Source of the DNA: Solenopsis invicta
Lineage: Eukaryota > Arthropoda > Insecta > Hymenoptera > Formicidae
Direction of reading: 5' to 3'
Assembly: GCF_016802725.1 (NCBI RefSeq)
Contig: NC_052667.1
Coordinates: forward strand, 18,801,846-18,865,845
DNA: 64,000 nt
In this document: positions 22,521-33,600 of the stretch, piece by piece
Layout of the letters: each line of letters starts with the position of its first letter
How positions within the stretch are numbered: the first letter of the stretch is position 1
Made by a program: the position numbers and the translations under genes
Notes under the pieces: generated by a model
Told to the model about the DNA's origin: nothing
What the model saw: only the letters and a program-made list of their open reading frames with translations
Databases searched by the model: none

Positions 22521-22585
22521 AAGATTATCAAAGAAAGAGAAAGACGTCCATCTCGTTGCAAATCAATAGCTTATTTGTGTTCCAG

Positions 22586-22785
22586 GTGATTGCATTGCAA
22601 CTGACGAGATGCCAGAGTGGCGGGGGCGGCATTGGTGGTGGCGGCGGACCAAGTACGTTCGGATACGACGCCTCCTCCGCCTGCAGCAAACCATACTCGC
22701 GCACAGGACGTACGCACCACGAAGATCTACCTTGTGATTTTCGCCGACAGAACTGGTGCACGATCGCCGGTAGCTCTTATCCTTG
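22586..22785 (+). CDS. Spaetzle/neurotrophin-like gene, upstream exon
   Basis: A 200-bp GC-rich exon between TTCCAG (22580-22585) and the donor G/GTACTT at 22786. Reading in phase 0, it encodes a Gly-rich linker (GGGGIGGGGG), a Cys-containing stretch (SACSKPYSR) and PCDFRRQNWCTIAGSSYPW. It ends after two bases of a Trp codon. The next exon starts with G, completing TGG. The WC...SYPWHAVRRF block resembles the part before the cystine knot in secreted Toll-ligand proteins of the spaetzle 3/4 type, as I remember them; the exact paralogue is not certain. An alternative acceptor (GATGCCAG, ending at 22617) would shorten the exon. Upstream exons, including the signal peptide, are not in sight. Confidence 0.6.
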
Positions 22786-22897
22786 GTACTTTGTCCATTT
22801 GCGTTTCCGTCTCTTTCACTCGCGGCGATCAAATCTTTCCTCCAGACTTTTGCTCATCTGATATTCGTATACTCATGCGCGTGCTTGATTTGTCCGT

Positions 22898-23160
22898 TGT
22901 AAAATACTTACTGAAAATAAATACTGAGGCTCAATACTTAATATTGAGATCCCAATACTTAGTATTCAAGTTGTAATACTGAGTATCGATAGTCAGTATT
23001 GGAGAATACTTAAGTATTGATAAATACTGTATTGAGTATTGACAGTTAATATTGGTAAATACTAACTATTAGAGACTGGTATTGGTCAATACATAAGTAT
23101 TAGAGATAATTAGGTATTGATGAATACTGAATAAACACAATCACTATTGGCAAATATTTA
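22898..23160. repeat. Degenerate AATACT/AGTATTG repeat
   Basis: A dense run of AATACTNAGTATTG-like units, partly inverted. The same motif fills 28015-28135, 54890-54945 and 55436-55610, where other elements are inserted next to or into it. Function unknown. The region 23161-23641 after it shows no gene. Confidence 0.7.
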
Positions 23161-23641
23161 TAATAAAAAGGGGCAATTGAGAATTAACGCGGTTGTTGGT
23201 GCGTGTCCATGATTCTTCCGTGTTTGTTAAACAAAAAGCATTAGATGTGTACAAACTTTTAACCAAAGTTTGGGTTATCCTTAGCTAAAATTGATAAAAA
23301 GCAGTAATCAAGATCTTTTCTGCATCACATGGCGTGGTCAAATGTATTTTTTGTCCGTCATAATCGGCTGGTCATCCGAGTAAATATATTAAAATTTTTA
23401 AGTGTGACGATAAACATCATTATACGTTAACTACAAAAGATACACAATTGACACTGTTTTTTTTACTCATTATGTGAAGCGAGGAGAAAAAATATTCTAT
23501 AAATAGCACGCAGAATTAGTCAATAAATATAGGATTTAAAAACGTCGTAATATAGTTAAATTAACGTTACACAATAATTTCAGATCTCTCGAATTTGAGC
23601 GTTATAACAGTTTTTTTTTTGTCAGTGTCACGGTCAAAATA

Positions 23642-24531
23642 GAGGAGAAGCGGGTGTTATGGCTACTGTCGACAATATGGTTACCCCTATTATCTCCGTT
23701 ATTAGATGACGTATTCTAACAATTGCTTATGGAGTTATTCATTTAGTAGCCCACCGTTTTTTAGTGATGTTAATATGACAATACATAATAAGTGACAATT
23801 GTTATAAGGCATTTTTACTTTTGAGTACTTCTAAACTTTTTCAAGGTTCACCTTTAACCTTTAATTACTCAAACTTTATCATTATTCTTAAACTTGAGTG
23901 TATTATCACACGAATGTACATACACTTGAGTGCTTTTTTTATTATTTACCTTTTTATTCAGCTATACACATTGAGTTATACAAAGTTAAAACAATAACAT
24001 GGAATTTCATTAATATGGCCTTTTAAGTGAAATTTTTATATTGAAATATTTCTTCGATAAATCGATCGTCATTCTAGAGAGCGGTGTTTAGAAACATTAA
24101 AAACATTATTTTATGCTTGTTGTTTAATGTTAAACAGGGATAGAATGACATTTTTAACTAAATTTCTAATGGTATTTTTAAAGTTACTGAACGCAAGAAA
24201 ATTCTATATTAGGAAAATTCTAAACAATGAAAAATTAAAAATACATAATTTTGTAACAAGATACTGTGTTTCTTCTAAACTAAACTAACTTTTTTAAATT
24301 ATTCTTATAGATAGCCATATTACAACCACTTTTTTTCTGCCACCGATTATGCAGAGCATTAGATTTTTATAAATCACATCCTAAATAATAAATATCTTAT
24401 TACTTTGAGCCTAGAATCTGTCAAACAACATTTTGACGAATGTAATCGTTCAAGTTTCAATAGAAAATATTAATTATAAACAAAATGGTTTAATAAAATG
24501 AAAATGGGTGCCATATTACCCTCTTCTCCTC
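23642..24531 (+). mobile_element. AGGAGAAG-ended family, copy 2
   Basis: Ends GAGGAGAAGCGGGTGTTATG and, inverted, GAGGAGAAGAGGGTAATATG, with TA on both sides (23640-23641 and 24532-24533). It lacks the palindrome present in copy 1. Non-coding. Confidence 0.85.
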
Positions 24532-24889
24532 TAATAATAATCTTCAATTTTAATTAATGGGCAGTTTAGATGATGGGATCGAGCGGTGGAAACAAAATTT
24601 TAAATATTACGTCAAAAATTAAAATCTCTTAAGGATACAAGTATAGCCATGATGTAAATATTCCTGGCTGTCTATATTAAGACCACTGGTTTGGCACTTT
24701 ATATGTAACATTTCTGAAATCAAGCGTTTCCCTAAAAAACGTTTTCTGTCAAGAAATAAAATGTTATCACAGTAAATTTGTGGCTCTTGGTTATTTTATG
24801 TTCAGTAATAACCAATGAGTGCTGGTATTCCTTCTTATTATTACGATTTTTACGTTTATAAATATTACAAATGATATTTTTAATACTCA

Positions 24890-25260
24890 TAATGTAGGCA
24901 TCAATACTTATGTATTAAAAACAGTAGAAATATAATGTGACTAATTATTTATAAAATTGGACAAAATTGTGATTTTGCTCGTATTTTTTATAAAATCAAG
25001 TATTTCATTATAATAAATAAATGCAGAAAAGTTTGTACTTTGCTTAAGTTGTAAAATCCGGTTTGATTTATCGTACAGAAATGAAAAAATTTTAATTTAT
25101 AGCTAAGAGTATACAATTTAATAAAAAAAATTTTATTTGTGAGAATAATTGTTACAATTGTTATAAACAAACAAATTGTTTATTATTTTCATAACATCGA
25201 AGCCTCCTTAGAAGATTTTGAAAAAATTAATGTAAATGAAGTTGTAGACAAAACATTTTA
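24890..25260 (-). repeat. Dispersed repeat C, copy 1
   Basis: The reverse complement aligns with 54540-54910. Shared words are TTGTTTGTTTATAACAATT, TTATTAAACTGTATACT and AAAGTACAAACTT. Both copies keep a related short frame (FFIKLYTLS.KL.FF..CTIN), which probably reflects DNA similarity and not a gene. Confidence 0.7.
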
Positions 25261-25392
25261 TTCAGAGTGGGCATTTTTCTGTTTTATACTGAATTTAATT
25301 TAGATTAAAGCGATCCAAATTTAATTTCATATCAAATAGAAAAATATAATAACTATCTCAAGCATATTTTATTTTGTCTATAATGTGTTGTA

Positions 25393-26712
25393 CGAGGTGT
25401 GATCAAAAAGTAAAGTGATTTTTCATTTTTATAAAAAAATATTCATTTATTCATCCAAAATTATGTTATCCTCTTCAAAATAATCCCCCTCTGATACAAT
25501 GCATTTGTGCCAGCGCTTTTTCCAGTCGTCAAAACATTTCTGAAATGCACTTTTGGGTATTGCCTTGAACTCCTCCAGCGATGCAGCCTTAATCACCTCA
25601 ATCGTCGCAAATCTTCGTCCTTTCATAGGCCTTTTCAATTTTGGGAAGAGGAAAAAGTCGCAGGGGGCCAAGTTTGGTGAATACGGTGGCTGAGGCATGA
25701 TGATAGTATTGTTTTTGGCCAAAAAAGTACCTACTAGTAACGACGTGTGCGCAGGTGCATTATCATGGTGCAGAATCCATGAATTTTCTTTTCACACTTC
25801 CGGACGTTTTTTTCTTATTGATTCACGCAAACGCCGCATAACCTCAAGGTAATACTCCTTGTTTACCGTACGACCTTGTGGTAGAAATTTTTGATGCATA
25901 ACGCCATGGTAATCAAAGAAAACTGTGAGCAAAACCTTCACATTCGAACGAACTTGGCGTGCCTTTTTCGGTCTTGGCTCTCCTGGGCTCTTCCACTGGG
26001 ATGATTGGGCTTTGGTTTCGACGTCATAACCATATACCCATGTTTCGTCACCAGTTATAACCCTTTTGAGCAGATCAGGATCATCATTGACGTCGTTCAA
26101 CATGTCTTGGGCGATGTTCATGCGACGCTGCTTCTGATCAAAATTAAGCACTTTTGGAACGAATTTCGCTGACACATGTGTCATACCCAAAACATCCGTT
26201 AAAATTGATTGGCATGAGTCAAACGATATGTTAAGATCATCAGCTATTTCTCTAATCGTGATTCGACGATTTTTCAACACAATTTCTTTCACTTCCTGAA
26301 CATTTTCGTCGGTTTTTGACGTACTGGGGTGTCCAGTAGCGAGGTTCATCGTTAACATTTTCTCGGCTCTCTTGGAATAACTTATACCATTTATAAACAT
26401 TTTTTTTGCTCAAAGTTGACTCAGCGTACGCCACTGTCAACATTTCAAGAGTTTTTGAACACTTAATACCATTTTTTACACAAAAATTAATACAAACTCT
26501 CTGCTCCATTATTTTCAACAGCAAAAAATCGCCGAGCACGCAAACACGTGTCTAACCTTTATGCCTCTCACATAAAAACAACACATGCTATATAGTCAAA
26601 ACTGTGAACATATGATCATGACGAGTGTACCAACACAAAAAAAAATTTTGAAATTAGAGTGTACAGAGCGCGCGAAATTCAAAAAGTCACCTTACTTTTT
26701 AATCATACCTCG
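25393..26712 (-). mobile_element. Near full-length mariner transposon
   Basis: A 1320-bp element with ends CGAGGTGTGATCAAAAAGTA and CGAGGTATGATTAAAAAGTA (inverted), flanked by TA (25391-25392 and 26713-26714). It holds a single transposase gene on the minus strand. Length and structure are normal for mariner. Inactivated by one frameshift and one stop. Confidence 0.93.
25447..26519 (-). pseudogene. Mariner transposase (D,D34D), broken frame
   Basis: The start is the ATG at 26519 (MEQRVCINF). It has an N-terminal paired helix-turn-helix region (…YAESTLSKKNVYKWYKLF…; …ITIREIADDLNISF…). The catalytic blocks follow: TGDETWVYGYD, LHHDNAPAH and SPNLAPCDFFLFP. The second and third Asp codons (25762-25764 and 25657-25659) are exactly 34 residues apart, as in true mariners. 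Defects: a frameshift near 26335, just before GHPSTSK, and a TGA at 25792-25794 where a Trp codon would be expected. It ends at 25447. The product would cut and paste the element at TA sites. Confidence 0.93.
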
Positions 26713-27369
26713 TATATAGAATATATACAATCGTTCCCTAATAATTCAGTATATCCAATTAATAAGGATGAGTTTCGTGGATAGCCGAGTAAAAATTTTT
26801 CATGTATAATTATATATAAATATATATAAATATATATGATTATATATAATTTATATATGATTATATCTTATTATGTATATTGTCAAGCATAATTTGATAT
26901 GAAGTAATATTTGCCCATATATGTAAATATATGACTCCATATTCAATCTTATATGATTATGTATAATAGTAGGTTTTAAATATGAAACTACTTAATCATA
27001 TATGATTTTTATATAAATATGTATGAGCATATATGAGTTTATAGTTAGATAGGTCAATCATATCTGATTACATTTACCATATATAATCATATCCCAGATA
27101 GCACAGGACATCCTATAAACATCCGTTTTAAGTTTATTTTATGTCTGCACGTCCATGGACATGAAATAGACGTCTATTAATGGTCAATTTTTGGACGTCC
27201 ATAAGATATTCGGATTTGGATATCAATCGGAAAGCGCGTTATTGCCGCGCAAGCATAATGCGTTTTTTGTCGCAAATATAAAGTACGTTTACATTTAGAC
27301 ATTTTAAAAGTTTTCATCTTATTTACAAAATTTTCTAAGCTTGCTCGCGACGTGTTGCTTTCGTTGATT

Positions 27370-27890
27370 TGACTATTTTACGAAAAAAATATTTATTTAT
27401 AAATATTTATTTTAATATTGTAAAAAAACCGTTTTCTTAACATTAAATAAAATAAAAATATTTTTTAAAGTATAAAAAATTGTTAATCTTTCTCAAGAAT
27501 TTTTTCCGGAAATTTTCAATTTCAAATTTTACCCATTTAAATCGTAATCGTAAAAAGTATAATTTTGTATATGTTTATATAAATAATATGCTTTAATTAT
27601 ATGTTTCATCTTTTCAATAACATATATTGATTCGATATAGATGTGTTAACATAAAGTGTTCACAGATCATCACCAGACATCAGTTCGCAGCGGTCTTACA
27701 GATCAAGCAACGTTGAGCGAGGTTACGACTTGGGTAGCCGCTTGAAAATTTCCGAAAAAAAAATTCTTGAGAATGATTCCCAATTTTTTGTTTACTTTAA
27801 GTAACATTTTTATTTTATTTAAGATTTAACATTAAGAAAACTATTTTTGACAATATTAAAGTAAATATTTATAAATAAATTTTTTACATC
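27370..27890. repeat. Foldback surrounding the 5S-like block
   Basis: Arms of about 150 bp: TTCTCAAGAATTTTTTCCGG (27494) is mirrored by AAAAAAATTCTTGAGAA (27758). AATATTTATTTATAAATATT and its partner lie further out. The loop, about 27530-27735, contains the 5S-like sequence. Confidence 0.75.
27681..27748 (+). ncRNA. 5S rRNA-like sequence (5S-derived SINE or pseudogene)
   Basis: CAGTTCGCAG, GATCAAGCAACGTTGAGCG, GGTTACGACTTGGGTAG and CCGCTTG correspond in order to the internal promoter half of 5S rRNA (box A, intermediate element, box C). The first half of the 5S gene is only faintly recognisable. A shared flank of about 100 bp on each side in both copies shows that it moves as part of a repeat and is not a gene from an rDNA array. 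Confidence 0.65.
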
Positions 27891-28011
27891 ATATATGTTT
27901 ATATATGTTCATATATTTTCACATGGTCATATAGAAACAAATTTCGTACATGATCATATATGATGATTTATATGGTCATATATAATTATATATAAAAATT
28001 TTTACTTGGGT

Positions 28012-28135
28012 ATTTTAGTATTTTTATTATACTTATCAATACTAGTGCCAAGCATTTCTCAATGCCAGTACTGATCACCAATACTAGAGCTAACAATGGG
28101 TATTCACCAATACTAAGTATTGGCAAAAAACTATT
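28012..28135. repeat. Degenerate AATACT/AGTATTG repeat
   Basis: A short stretch of the motif described at 22898-23160, sitting between two mobile repeats. Confidence 0.6.
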
Positions 28136-28154
28136 GATTAATTTTGTATTACCA

Positions 28155-28330
28155 TTATTAATGAGGGAAACCTGCCAGCAGTATAGCACTAATTTTAGTA
28201 AAATTTTCTGGGCATGTAGTATTCACTCAAAAATTTACTACAGTAAAGCAGTAAGTTGCAATATTTAGGCATTCTTGAGAAAATGACGATTAAATATTTC
28301 CAGCACCTATAGTATCGTTACAAAAGAAAC
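28155..28330 (+). repeat. Family B repeat (CAGTAAAGCAGT block), single arm
   Basis: Contains ACCTGCCAGCAGTA, TTTAGTAAAATTTT, TATTCACTCA, CTACAGTAAAGCAGT, GGCATTCTTGAGAAAATGAC and ATTAAATATTTCCAGCACC in the same order as 63245-63425 and, inverted, 48815-49015. It is one half of the palindrome at 55595-56178. Confidence 0.75.
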
Positions 28331-28550
28331 CTTGTTGCTCTTTTTCATTTGCACTAGCGTTCATTGACGGAATATCCATATTATCAATAAATGAGTACAA
28401 ATATCTTTTACGAAATAAACGTTTGTGCTCAGGCAAAAATATTTTTCTATGTTATTTATTTGCAAAAGTGATTTGTAAAAAAATATCAGAGAAATGTTAT
28501 CTATAGATCATCATATTAGCAAAGAAATTTATGAGAAGTTGCAAACCAAA

Positions 28551-28790
28551 TTACGGAGAAAATACTGACAAATTTGCAAGTAATATTATAGAGAAATTGG
28601 AAGAGACATTTCTACGCATTCTTTCTGTAAAATCTATTTGTAGAAAAATCGAAAAGAAATTAAAGACAAAACTATAGAGAAACCGACAAGTTTTCGAAGA
28701 ATTTGTAGAGACTATTGTTGAGAAATTTCTCGATATTTTTTTTGTAAGACCTATCTGCAAAGAAATTGAGAAGAAAGTAATAGCCAATTT
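28551..28790 (-). repeat. Degenerate ~130-bp tandem duplication
   Basis: Two imperfect direct copies with shared words such as TCTGTAAAATCTATTTG / TTGTAAGACCTATCTG and GAAAARAAATT. The 78-codon minus-strand frame across it is an internally repeated, low-complexity translation and is not considered a gene. Confidence 0.45.
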
Positions 28791-28904
28791 TTAGTGCAAT
28801 CATAAAATAAATAAGAAAAAAAGAGGAATTGCAGAGATAGTTACGGAGGCCATTTTTGGTCTAGAACCAAAACCTAAAAGTTATTCATTAGAAACTATTT
28901 ATGG

Positions 28905-29160
28905 GTTCCTCTAAAGGAGAAAAAAATAATTATTTATTCATCAGGTCCATATCAGATCCAGAGAAAATTATAAAAAATCGAGATTTATTATTGAATAAAT
29001 GCTGAAGTTGTCATATGAGTGCTTTTAAGCTTTATACTATTAAAATAAAATTAATTGCACATTTATGTGCTCAAAAAGGTGAATAGTAAGTGTAGAAAGT
29101 ATCAGATTTTGATTTTCATAATATACAAGGTGTTCAATAATTCTTGGATTTCTTAAATAA
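28905..29160 (+). repeat. Dispersed repeat E, copy 1
   Basis: The reverse complement of 40265-40510 aligns with it along about 250 bp (AAAATAATTATTTRTYCATCA, AAAAAATCGRGATTTATTATTGA, AATAAAATTAATTGC). Confidence 0.75.
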
Positions 29161-29162
29161 TA

Positions 29163-29842
29163 CTAGCCTGCAAAAATAGACAACTTTATTGCGGATGTAA
29201 TGAAACTACATGATTTTTGCGTGCTAAATACGAATTTGTTGTCGGAATTTGACTATCACGTTACAATTTTGAGAAAAATAATATCAAAGAGATAAAAAAT
29301 TACGATCTTGAAGGTTTTCATGAGTAGCACTCGCAACAAAATGTTTTTCTAATTTTGTTTATGCTACGTAAAGGTATAAATTTTTAGCTTTAAAATTCAT
29401 TTTATTTTATTTAGTTTTTTTTCGTTTTCTAGATATAGTTGGAAGAAGAAATATTTATTGTGCGCGTATCACCAATATGATTGTTCGGTACAATGTCTTT
29501 CCAATGAGTACAAATAGTTATTTCGGACGTATTTTTGAATACTAACTATGGAAACATTAATAAAATTTGGCTATCACAAAAATAATGGTATTAAGCAGAA
29601 CAAAAAGAATTATAATGTTCACGTAAGGTAAACAAAATTTAGAAAAACATTTTGCTGCGGGTGCTATAATACCGCAAAAACCTTCAAAATTGTAGTTTTC
29701 TATTTCTTTGATATCATTTTTCTAAAAATTGTACCGTAATAAGCTAAATTTCAACAACAGATTCGTGTTCAGCACCAAAAAATCTATGAAAATCAAGTAA
29801 TCTTATTACATCGGCAATAAAATTGTCTACTTTCATAGGGTA
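29163..29842. repeat. Foldback element, ~225-bp arms
   Basis: The left arm (GACAACTTTATTGCGGATGT, AAAATGTTTTTCTAATTTTG) is mirrored on the right (CAAAATTTAGAAAAACATTT, ACATCGGCAATAAAATTGTC). The spacer, about 29395-29600, is AT-rich. Its CTGAACACGAATCTG-type motif also occurs in the palindrome at 15.3 kb. Confidence 0.85.
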
Positions 29843-30045
29843 GTATTATTTAATCTTTACTTGTGTTACAGTATAACTCTGAAAGCTACATTTATCATTT
29901 CAGTTTTTATTTTATCAATAAATAAATTGTTTCAAGCATTTTTTTAGCATGTTTGGTATTGCTGGATTGTTAAAGGTTTCCTTTAACTAATAAATTAAAT
30001 TTTAGTATCATATTTCAAATAAATAATTTGTTATTAATAAATATA

Positions 30046-30932
30046 AAGGAGAAGAGGATATTGCTACTATCAACAAGGTTATCCCTATTGCCTTCGTTGA
30101 TCTATTCTAACAATTGCTTATGGAGTTATTTGTTTAGTAGCTCGTCGTTTTTCAGTGATGCTAAGATGCCAATACATAAAAAATGCCTTATAACTGACAA
30201 TTGTTATAAGGCATTTTTACTTTTAAGCACTTCTAAACTTTTTCAAGGTACACTTTTAAGCTTTAATTACACATTTCCTCATCATTCTTAAACTTGAGTG
30301 TATTATCACACAAACGTATATATACTCGAACATTTTTTTTATATTAACTTTTGATATTTAACTTTTTATTTGGCCGTACACATTTTGAGTTATATAAAGT
30401 TAAAGCAATAACATGGAATTCTATTAATAAGATTTTTTAAGCGAAATTTTTATATCGAAAAATTTATTGATAACTCGAATGTCATTCTAAAGGGCGGTGT
30501 TCAAAAACATTAGAGATATCATTTTACTTGTTATCAAACAGGGATAAAATGATATATTTAATGAAATTTCTCATGGTATTTCTAAAATTTTTTAACGCAG
30601 AAAAACTCAAAATCAAGAAAATTAAAAATATACCATTTTGTAACAAGGTATTGTGTTTTTTTTAAACTAAACTAATTTTTTTAAATTATTTTTATGGATA
30701 GCCATATTACAACCACTTTTTTTCTTCCACCAATTATCCAGTGCATTAAATTTTTATAAATCACGTCCTAAATAATAAATAATAAATAATAAATATTTTA
30801 TTAATTTGAGTCTAGAATCTGTCAAACAACACTTTGACAAACATAATCGTTCAAGTTTCAATAGAAAATATTAATTATAAACAAAGTTTTTCAATAAAAT
30901 GAAAATGGATCCCATATTGCGCTCTTCTTTTC
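30046..30932 (+). mobile_element. AGGAGAAG-ended family, copy 3
   Basis: Ends AAGGAGAAGAGGATATTGCT and, inverted, GAAAAGAAGAGCGCAATATG. TA lies at 30044-30045 and 30933-30934. It aligns with copies 1 and 2 throughout, with more point changes. The small frame at 30028-30291 overlaps the left end and is accidental. Confidence 0.82.
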
Positions 30933-31009
30933 TATAGATCGAAAAATTGTCGTTTTTAAAGATTAAATTTGTTTGCATAAAACTTTGCATATTAATCTAT
31001 ACTTCAAAA

Positions 31010-31150
31010 TTACTATCTGGCGGTTTTCAAGATCGCTAATTACGAATCTAATGTCAAAAATTCGAAATAATGGATCCAATATGGTGGAAAAAAGTATTAG
31101 AATTAACTGAATTTGCTTGAAACTTGTTATTCAGGTATTTTTAAAGTCTT
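31010..31150 (+). repeat. Family D satellite-like monomer
   Basis: Carries GGCGGTTTTCAAGATCGCTAA, TGTCAAAAATTC, ATGGATCCAATATGG and TTTGCTTGAAACTTG, the consensus words of a ~125-bp repeat that is tandem at 58875-59115. Confidence 0.7.
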
Positions 31151-31159
31151 TGATTACTA

Positions 31160-32450
31160 CAGATTTTTAACTACACTAGATCGCTAACTTAGATAGTGGG
31201 GGTGTAGCAAAATTGAAGCATGGATAGGATATGCCACCATTTGTGACACGGACACTCGCGCCAACTTTTAAATGAATTAAATATTTATTCCACAGATTTC
31301 GAACTACATGTATAGATTTATTTCCATAATAACGTAAAACAATATACACGTAAATATTTAAATTTAAAAGTGCCCAAATTATATATATTCCCACAAATAT
31401 TTGTGGGAACAGGTTATTTAAAGAGAAAATAACCAGATTCAAATAATGATAAAAAATATTTATTGAAATTATAAAATCTGTAAATATGTTCACAATAATA
31501 TCTATAATATATTAATAACTATAATAATACAATTTTTTTATCTTATAGCAGTTAGAAATAATATATATAATTTGATGTAAAATATGTAAAACGTAATAAT
31601 AACTTTTAATTAAAAATTGAAAACATAAACATAAAAATTCTTAAGTTAATTTTAAAGTCAACACTAAAATTACATTTTATTACATTAAATAATATAAGAA
31701 ACTTTTATTTGAAACATAAGAAATTATGTTCAATATAGAACTAATTTTTATATTGAACATAATTCTTTATATTTTAAAATATGTAAGAAACTAATTTCAA
31801 CATAATATAATAGAATTTCTGTCAATAAGAAAGAATAAGATAATAACTTTAACACTGTTTGAAATTTTTATACAGTTAAGCTATATGTGATTCAATAGCA
31901 CCTGTTTATTCAACTTATGCTTTTACTAACAGGATTAGCTATTTCTTTAGTATATGTATAATTTTTGATATGAAGAACATTTTATGTTCAGATATTTTTC
32001 AGCTATAGTCTACTATCAGTCTTATTCTGTGAGGCGGCTCTATAATGTTTTCAACTTGTATACTCGTACACTTATCACTATTTGGAAAAATTGTGTAATT
32101 TAATGTAAACTGATTTTTTATTTTATAAATAATGTTCTGAAAGAGTTGTTTATTTGGCATTTTGTTTGGCATAAGTCCATGGAAGGTAAACTCATGTTCC
32201 GTTGCTTTTACAATTTTATATACGGAATTTGATACAAGAAATAGACCACCTCGATTTTTTAAATTTGTTAAAACATCATAGTTTACGTTTCTTAATACAC
32301 ACAATATAACACGATGACAGAAATATACGAAACATATAAATTGAACAACCGGAAGTTTAGCTATTTGCAATACGGATAATATTCATTGGTTACTTTACTC
32401 TCCACTACCTAAGTTAGCGATCTAGTGTAGTTAGAAATCTGTGTTGATTA
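31160..32450 (-). mobile_element. TIR element with transposase-like remnant
   Basis: The left end (CAGATTTTTAACTACACTAG, then CGCTAACTTAG) is mirrored at 32410-32450. No clear target duplication. A minus-strand frame at 31999-32370 may be a transposase relic. A second frame at 31176-31493 is mostly hydrophobic, low-complexity translation. Confidence 0.5.
31999..32370 (-). pseudogene. Possible P/THAP-type transposase C-terminal remnant
   Basis: A 123-residue frame with NLKNRGGLFLVSNSVYKIV, followed by ATEHEFTFHG. The RGGL..PS..V..I...E pattern recalls the C-terminal part of P-element/THAP9-like transposases. This is a resemblance only: no catalytic residue can be placed, and no N-terminal THAP domain is nearby. 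It could instead be an unrelated domesticated or chance frame. Confidence 0.3.
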
Positions 32451-32770
32451 TTAATCATAGACATATAAGATAAATCCAGCATTCATCCATTCCGATACGT
32501 CTAAAAATGAGGTTAACAGAACGGAGTGAGAGGCAAAATACGGGAAATGCTGTCCTTTTCTGTTAATGATGGACGCGTAACATTGACAGAAATTCTTAGA
32601 AATAAAAGACAACTAACTAGAGAATCAGACAAAGAAAAACTTCCCTGCATTTTGCCTTTCGCTCCGTTCTGTCAACTTCATATGTATATATGTTAATGCC
32701 GGGTTTATCTTATATGTCTATGATTAGTAATCAACACAGATTTCTAACTACACTAAATTGCCAACTTGTA
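32405..32770. repeat. Palindromic MITE sharing the same terminus
   Basis: Outer arms are GTGTAGTTAGAAATCTGTGTT mirrored at 32730-32757, and CATAGACATATAAGATAAA mirrored near 32700. Inner arms are GACAGAACGGAGYGA-type. Total arm length is about 90-100 bp. Confidence 0.8.
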
Positions 32771-32779
32771 TGTTTATGT

Positions 32780-32976
32780 TACTAATCCGATGTCAAAAAT
32801 ACAAAATTTGAAATGCCAAATGTAATATGGCAGATCAATATGACATACGTAATTTTCTATGTTTCAAGCAAATTCGGTTGATTTTGAAAATATCATCCGC
32901 CATATTAAATTTACTATTTTAATTTTGTATTTTTGACATTGGATTTCTAAACAACAATCTCCAAAACTCTCGAGTA
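32780..32976 (-). repeat. Family D monomer interrupted by the 7.1-kb insertion
   Basis: Satellite words on the minus strand (AATATGGCGGATGATATTTTC, TTTGCTTGAAAC). The monomer stops at CGAGTAAC and resumes at 40112 with AAGTTTCAAGCGAATTTAAAT, so it is the target of the composite insertion 32981-40111. Confidence 0.6.
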
Positions 32977-33141
32977 ACAACCCAGATAACAATTGGTGAA
33001 GGCTCATATTGCCTTCACGCGGGGTTATCACATCATGCTTGCAAGGACGCCATCATATCGCTTTCACAACGTGACGGGGACACAAGTGTGAGCGCAGATG
33101 ATATCACTGTGCAATCACGCGTGATGGGAAATTATATTATT

Positions 33142-33418
33142 ACACACACACATGCGCGCGCGCGCGCACGCACACGTATACGCATACACACGCGCACACG
33201 CTTATCCACACGCTCACACGCACTCGCGCGCACAAACACGCACGCACGCACGCATACACACGCACGCGCGCGCGCACACGCATACGCATACGCAACGCAC
33301 ATGCACACGTACACGCATACGCTCACGCACACGCAACGCACACGCACACGCGCACAAACACACACGCGCATGTACACACGCACACACACGCGCGCGCACA
33401 CACACGCGCACGTACACA

Positions 33419-33455
<37 letters not shown>
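33142..33455. repeat. CA/CG-rich microsatellite
   Basis: Imperfect ACACGC/GCGCAC repeats of about 310 bp. The His-Thr-Arg-rich frames in all readings are artefacts. Confidence 0.95.
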
Positions 33456-33457
<2 letters not shown>

Positions 33458-33458
33458 C

Positions 33459-33600
33459 CACATAGCACAGAATGTTTACAGAATATTGCTAGAATATTAC
33501 ATTTAAAATTTGAAATATTTTGGTGAATATCTCAGAGACATTTTGACGATGTCAGCAGAATGTTTCATCCCTGCCGCAAATTTACTTTAGAACACTATAG
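33459..33600 (+). mobile_element. Terminal fragment of the TAGCACAG family
   Basis: ACCCACATAGCACAGAATG followed by TTTACAGAATATTGCTAGAA resembles the left end at 51453. The other end is not seen. 33601-33940 holds nothing else recognised. Confidence 0.4.

Larger units (their letters stand above)
26785..28011. mobile_element. Composite repeat with ATATGATCATAT ends and a 5S-like core
   Basis: CCGAGTAAAAATTTTT at the left is mirrored by AAAAATTTTTACTTGGG at the right. Both flanks consist of imperfect TATATGATTATATATAA units (26800-27085 and 27890-27990). At 27088 a second terminus, CCCAGATAGCACAG, opens an inner element. A foldback and a 5S-rRNA-like block follow. The arrangement is mirrored at about 51420-52770. 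Confidence 0.6.

Noticed and set aside
27681..27748. A functional 5S rRNA gene
   Set aside because: Only the promoter half is recognisable, with many changes, and it moves with a repeat; no full-length 5S fold.
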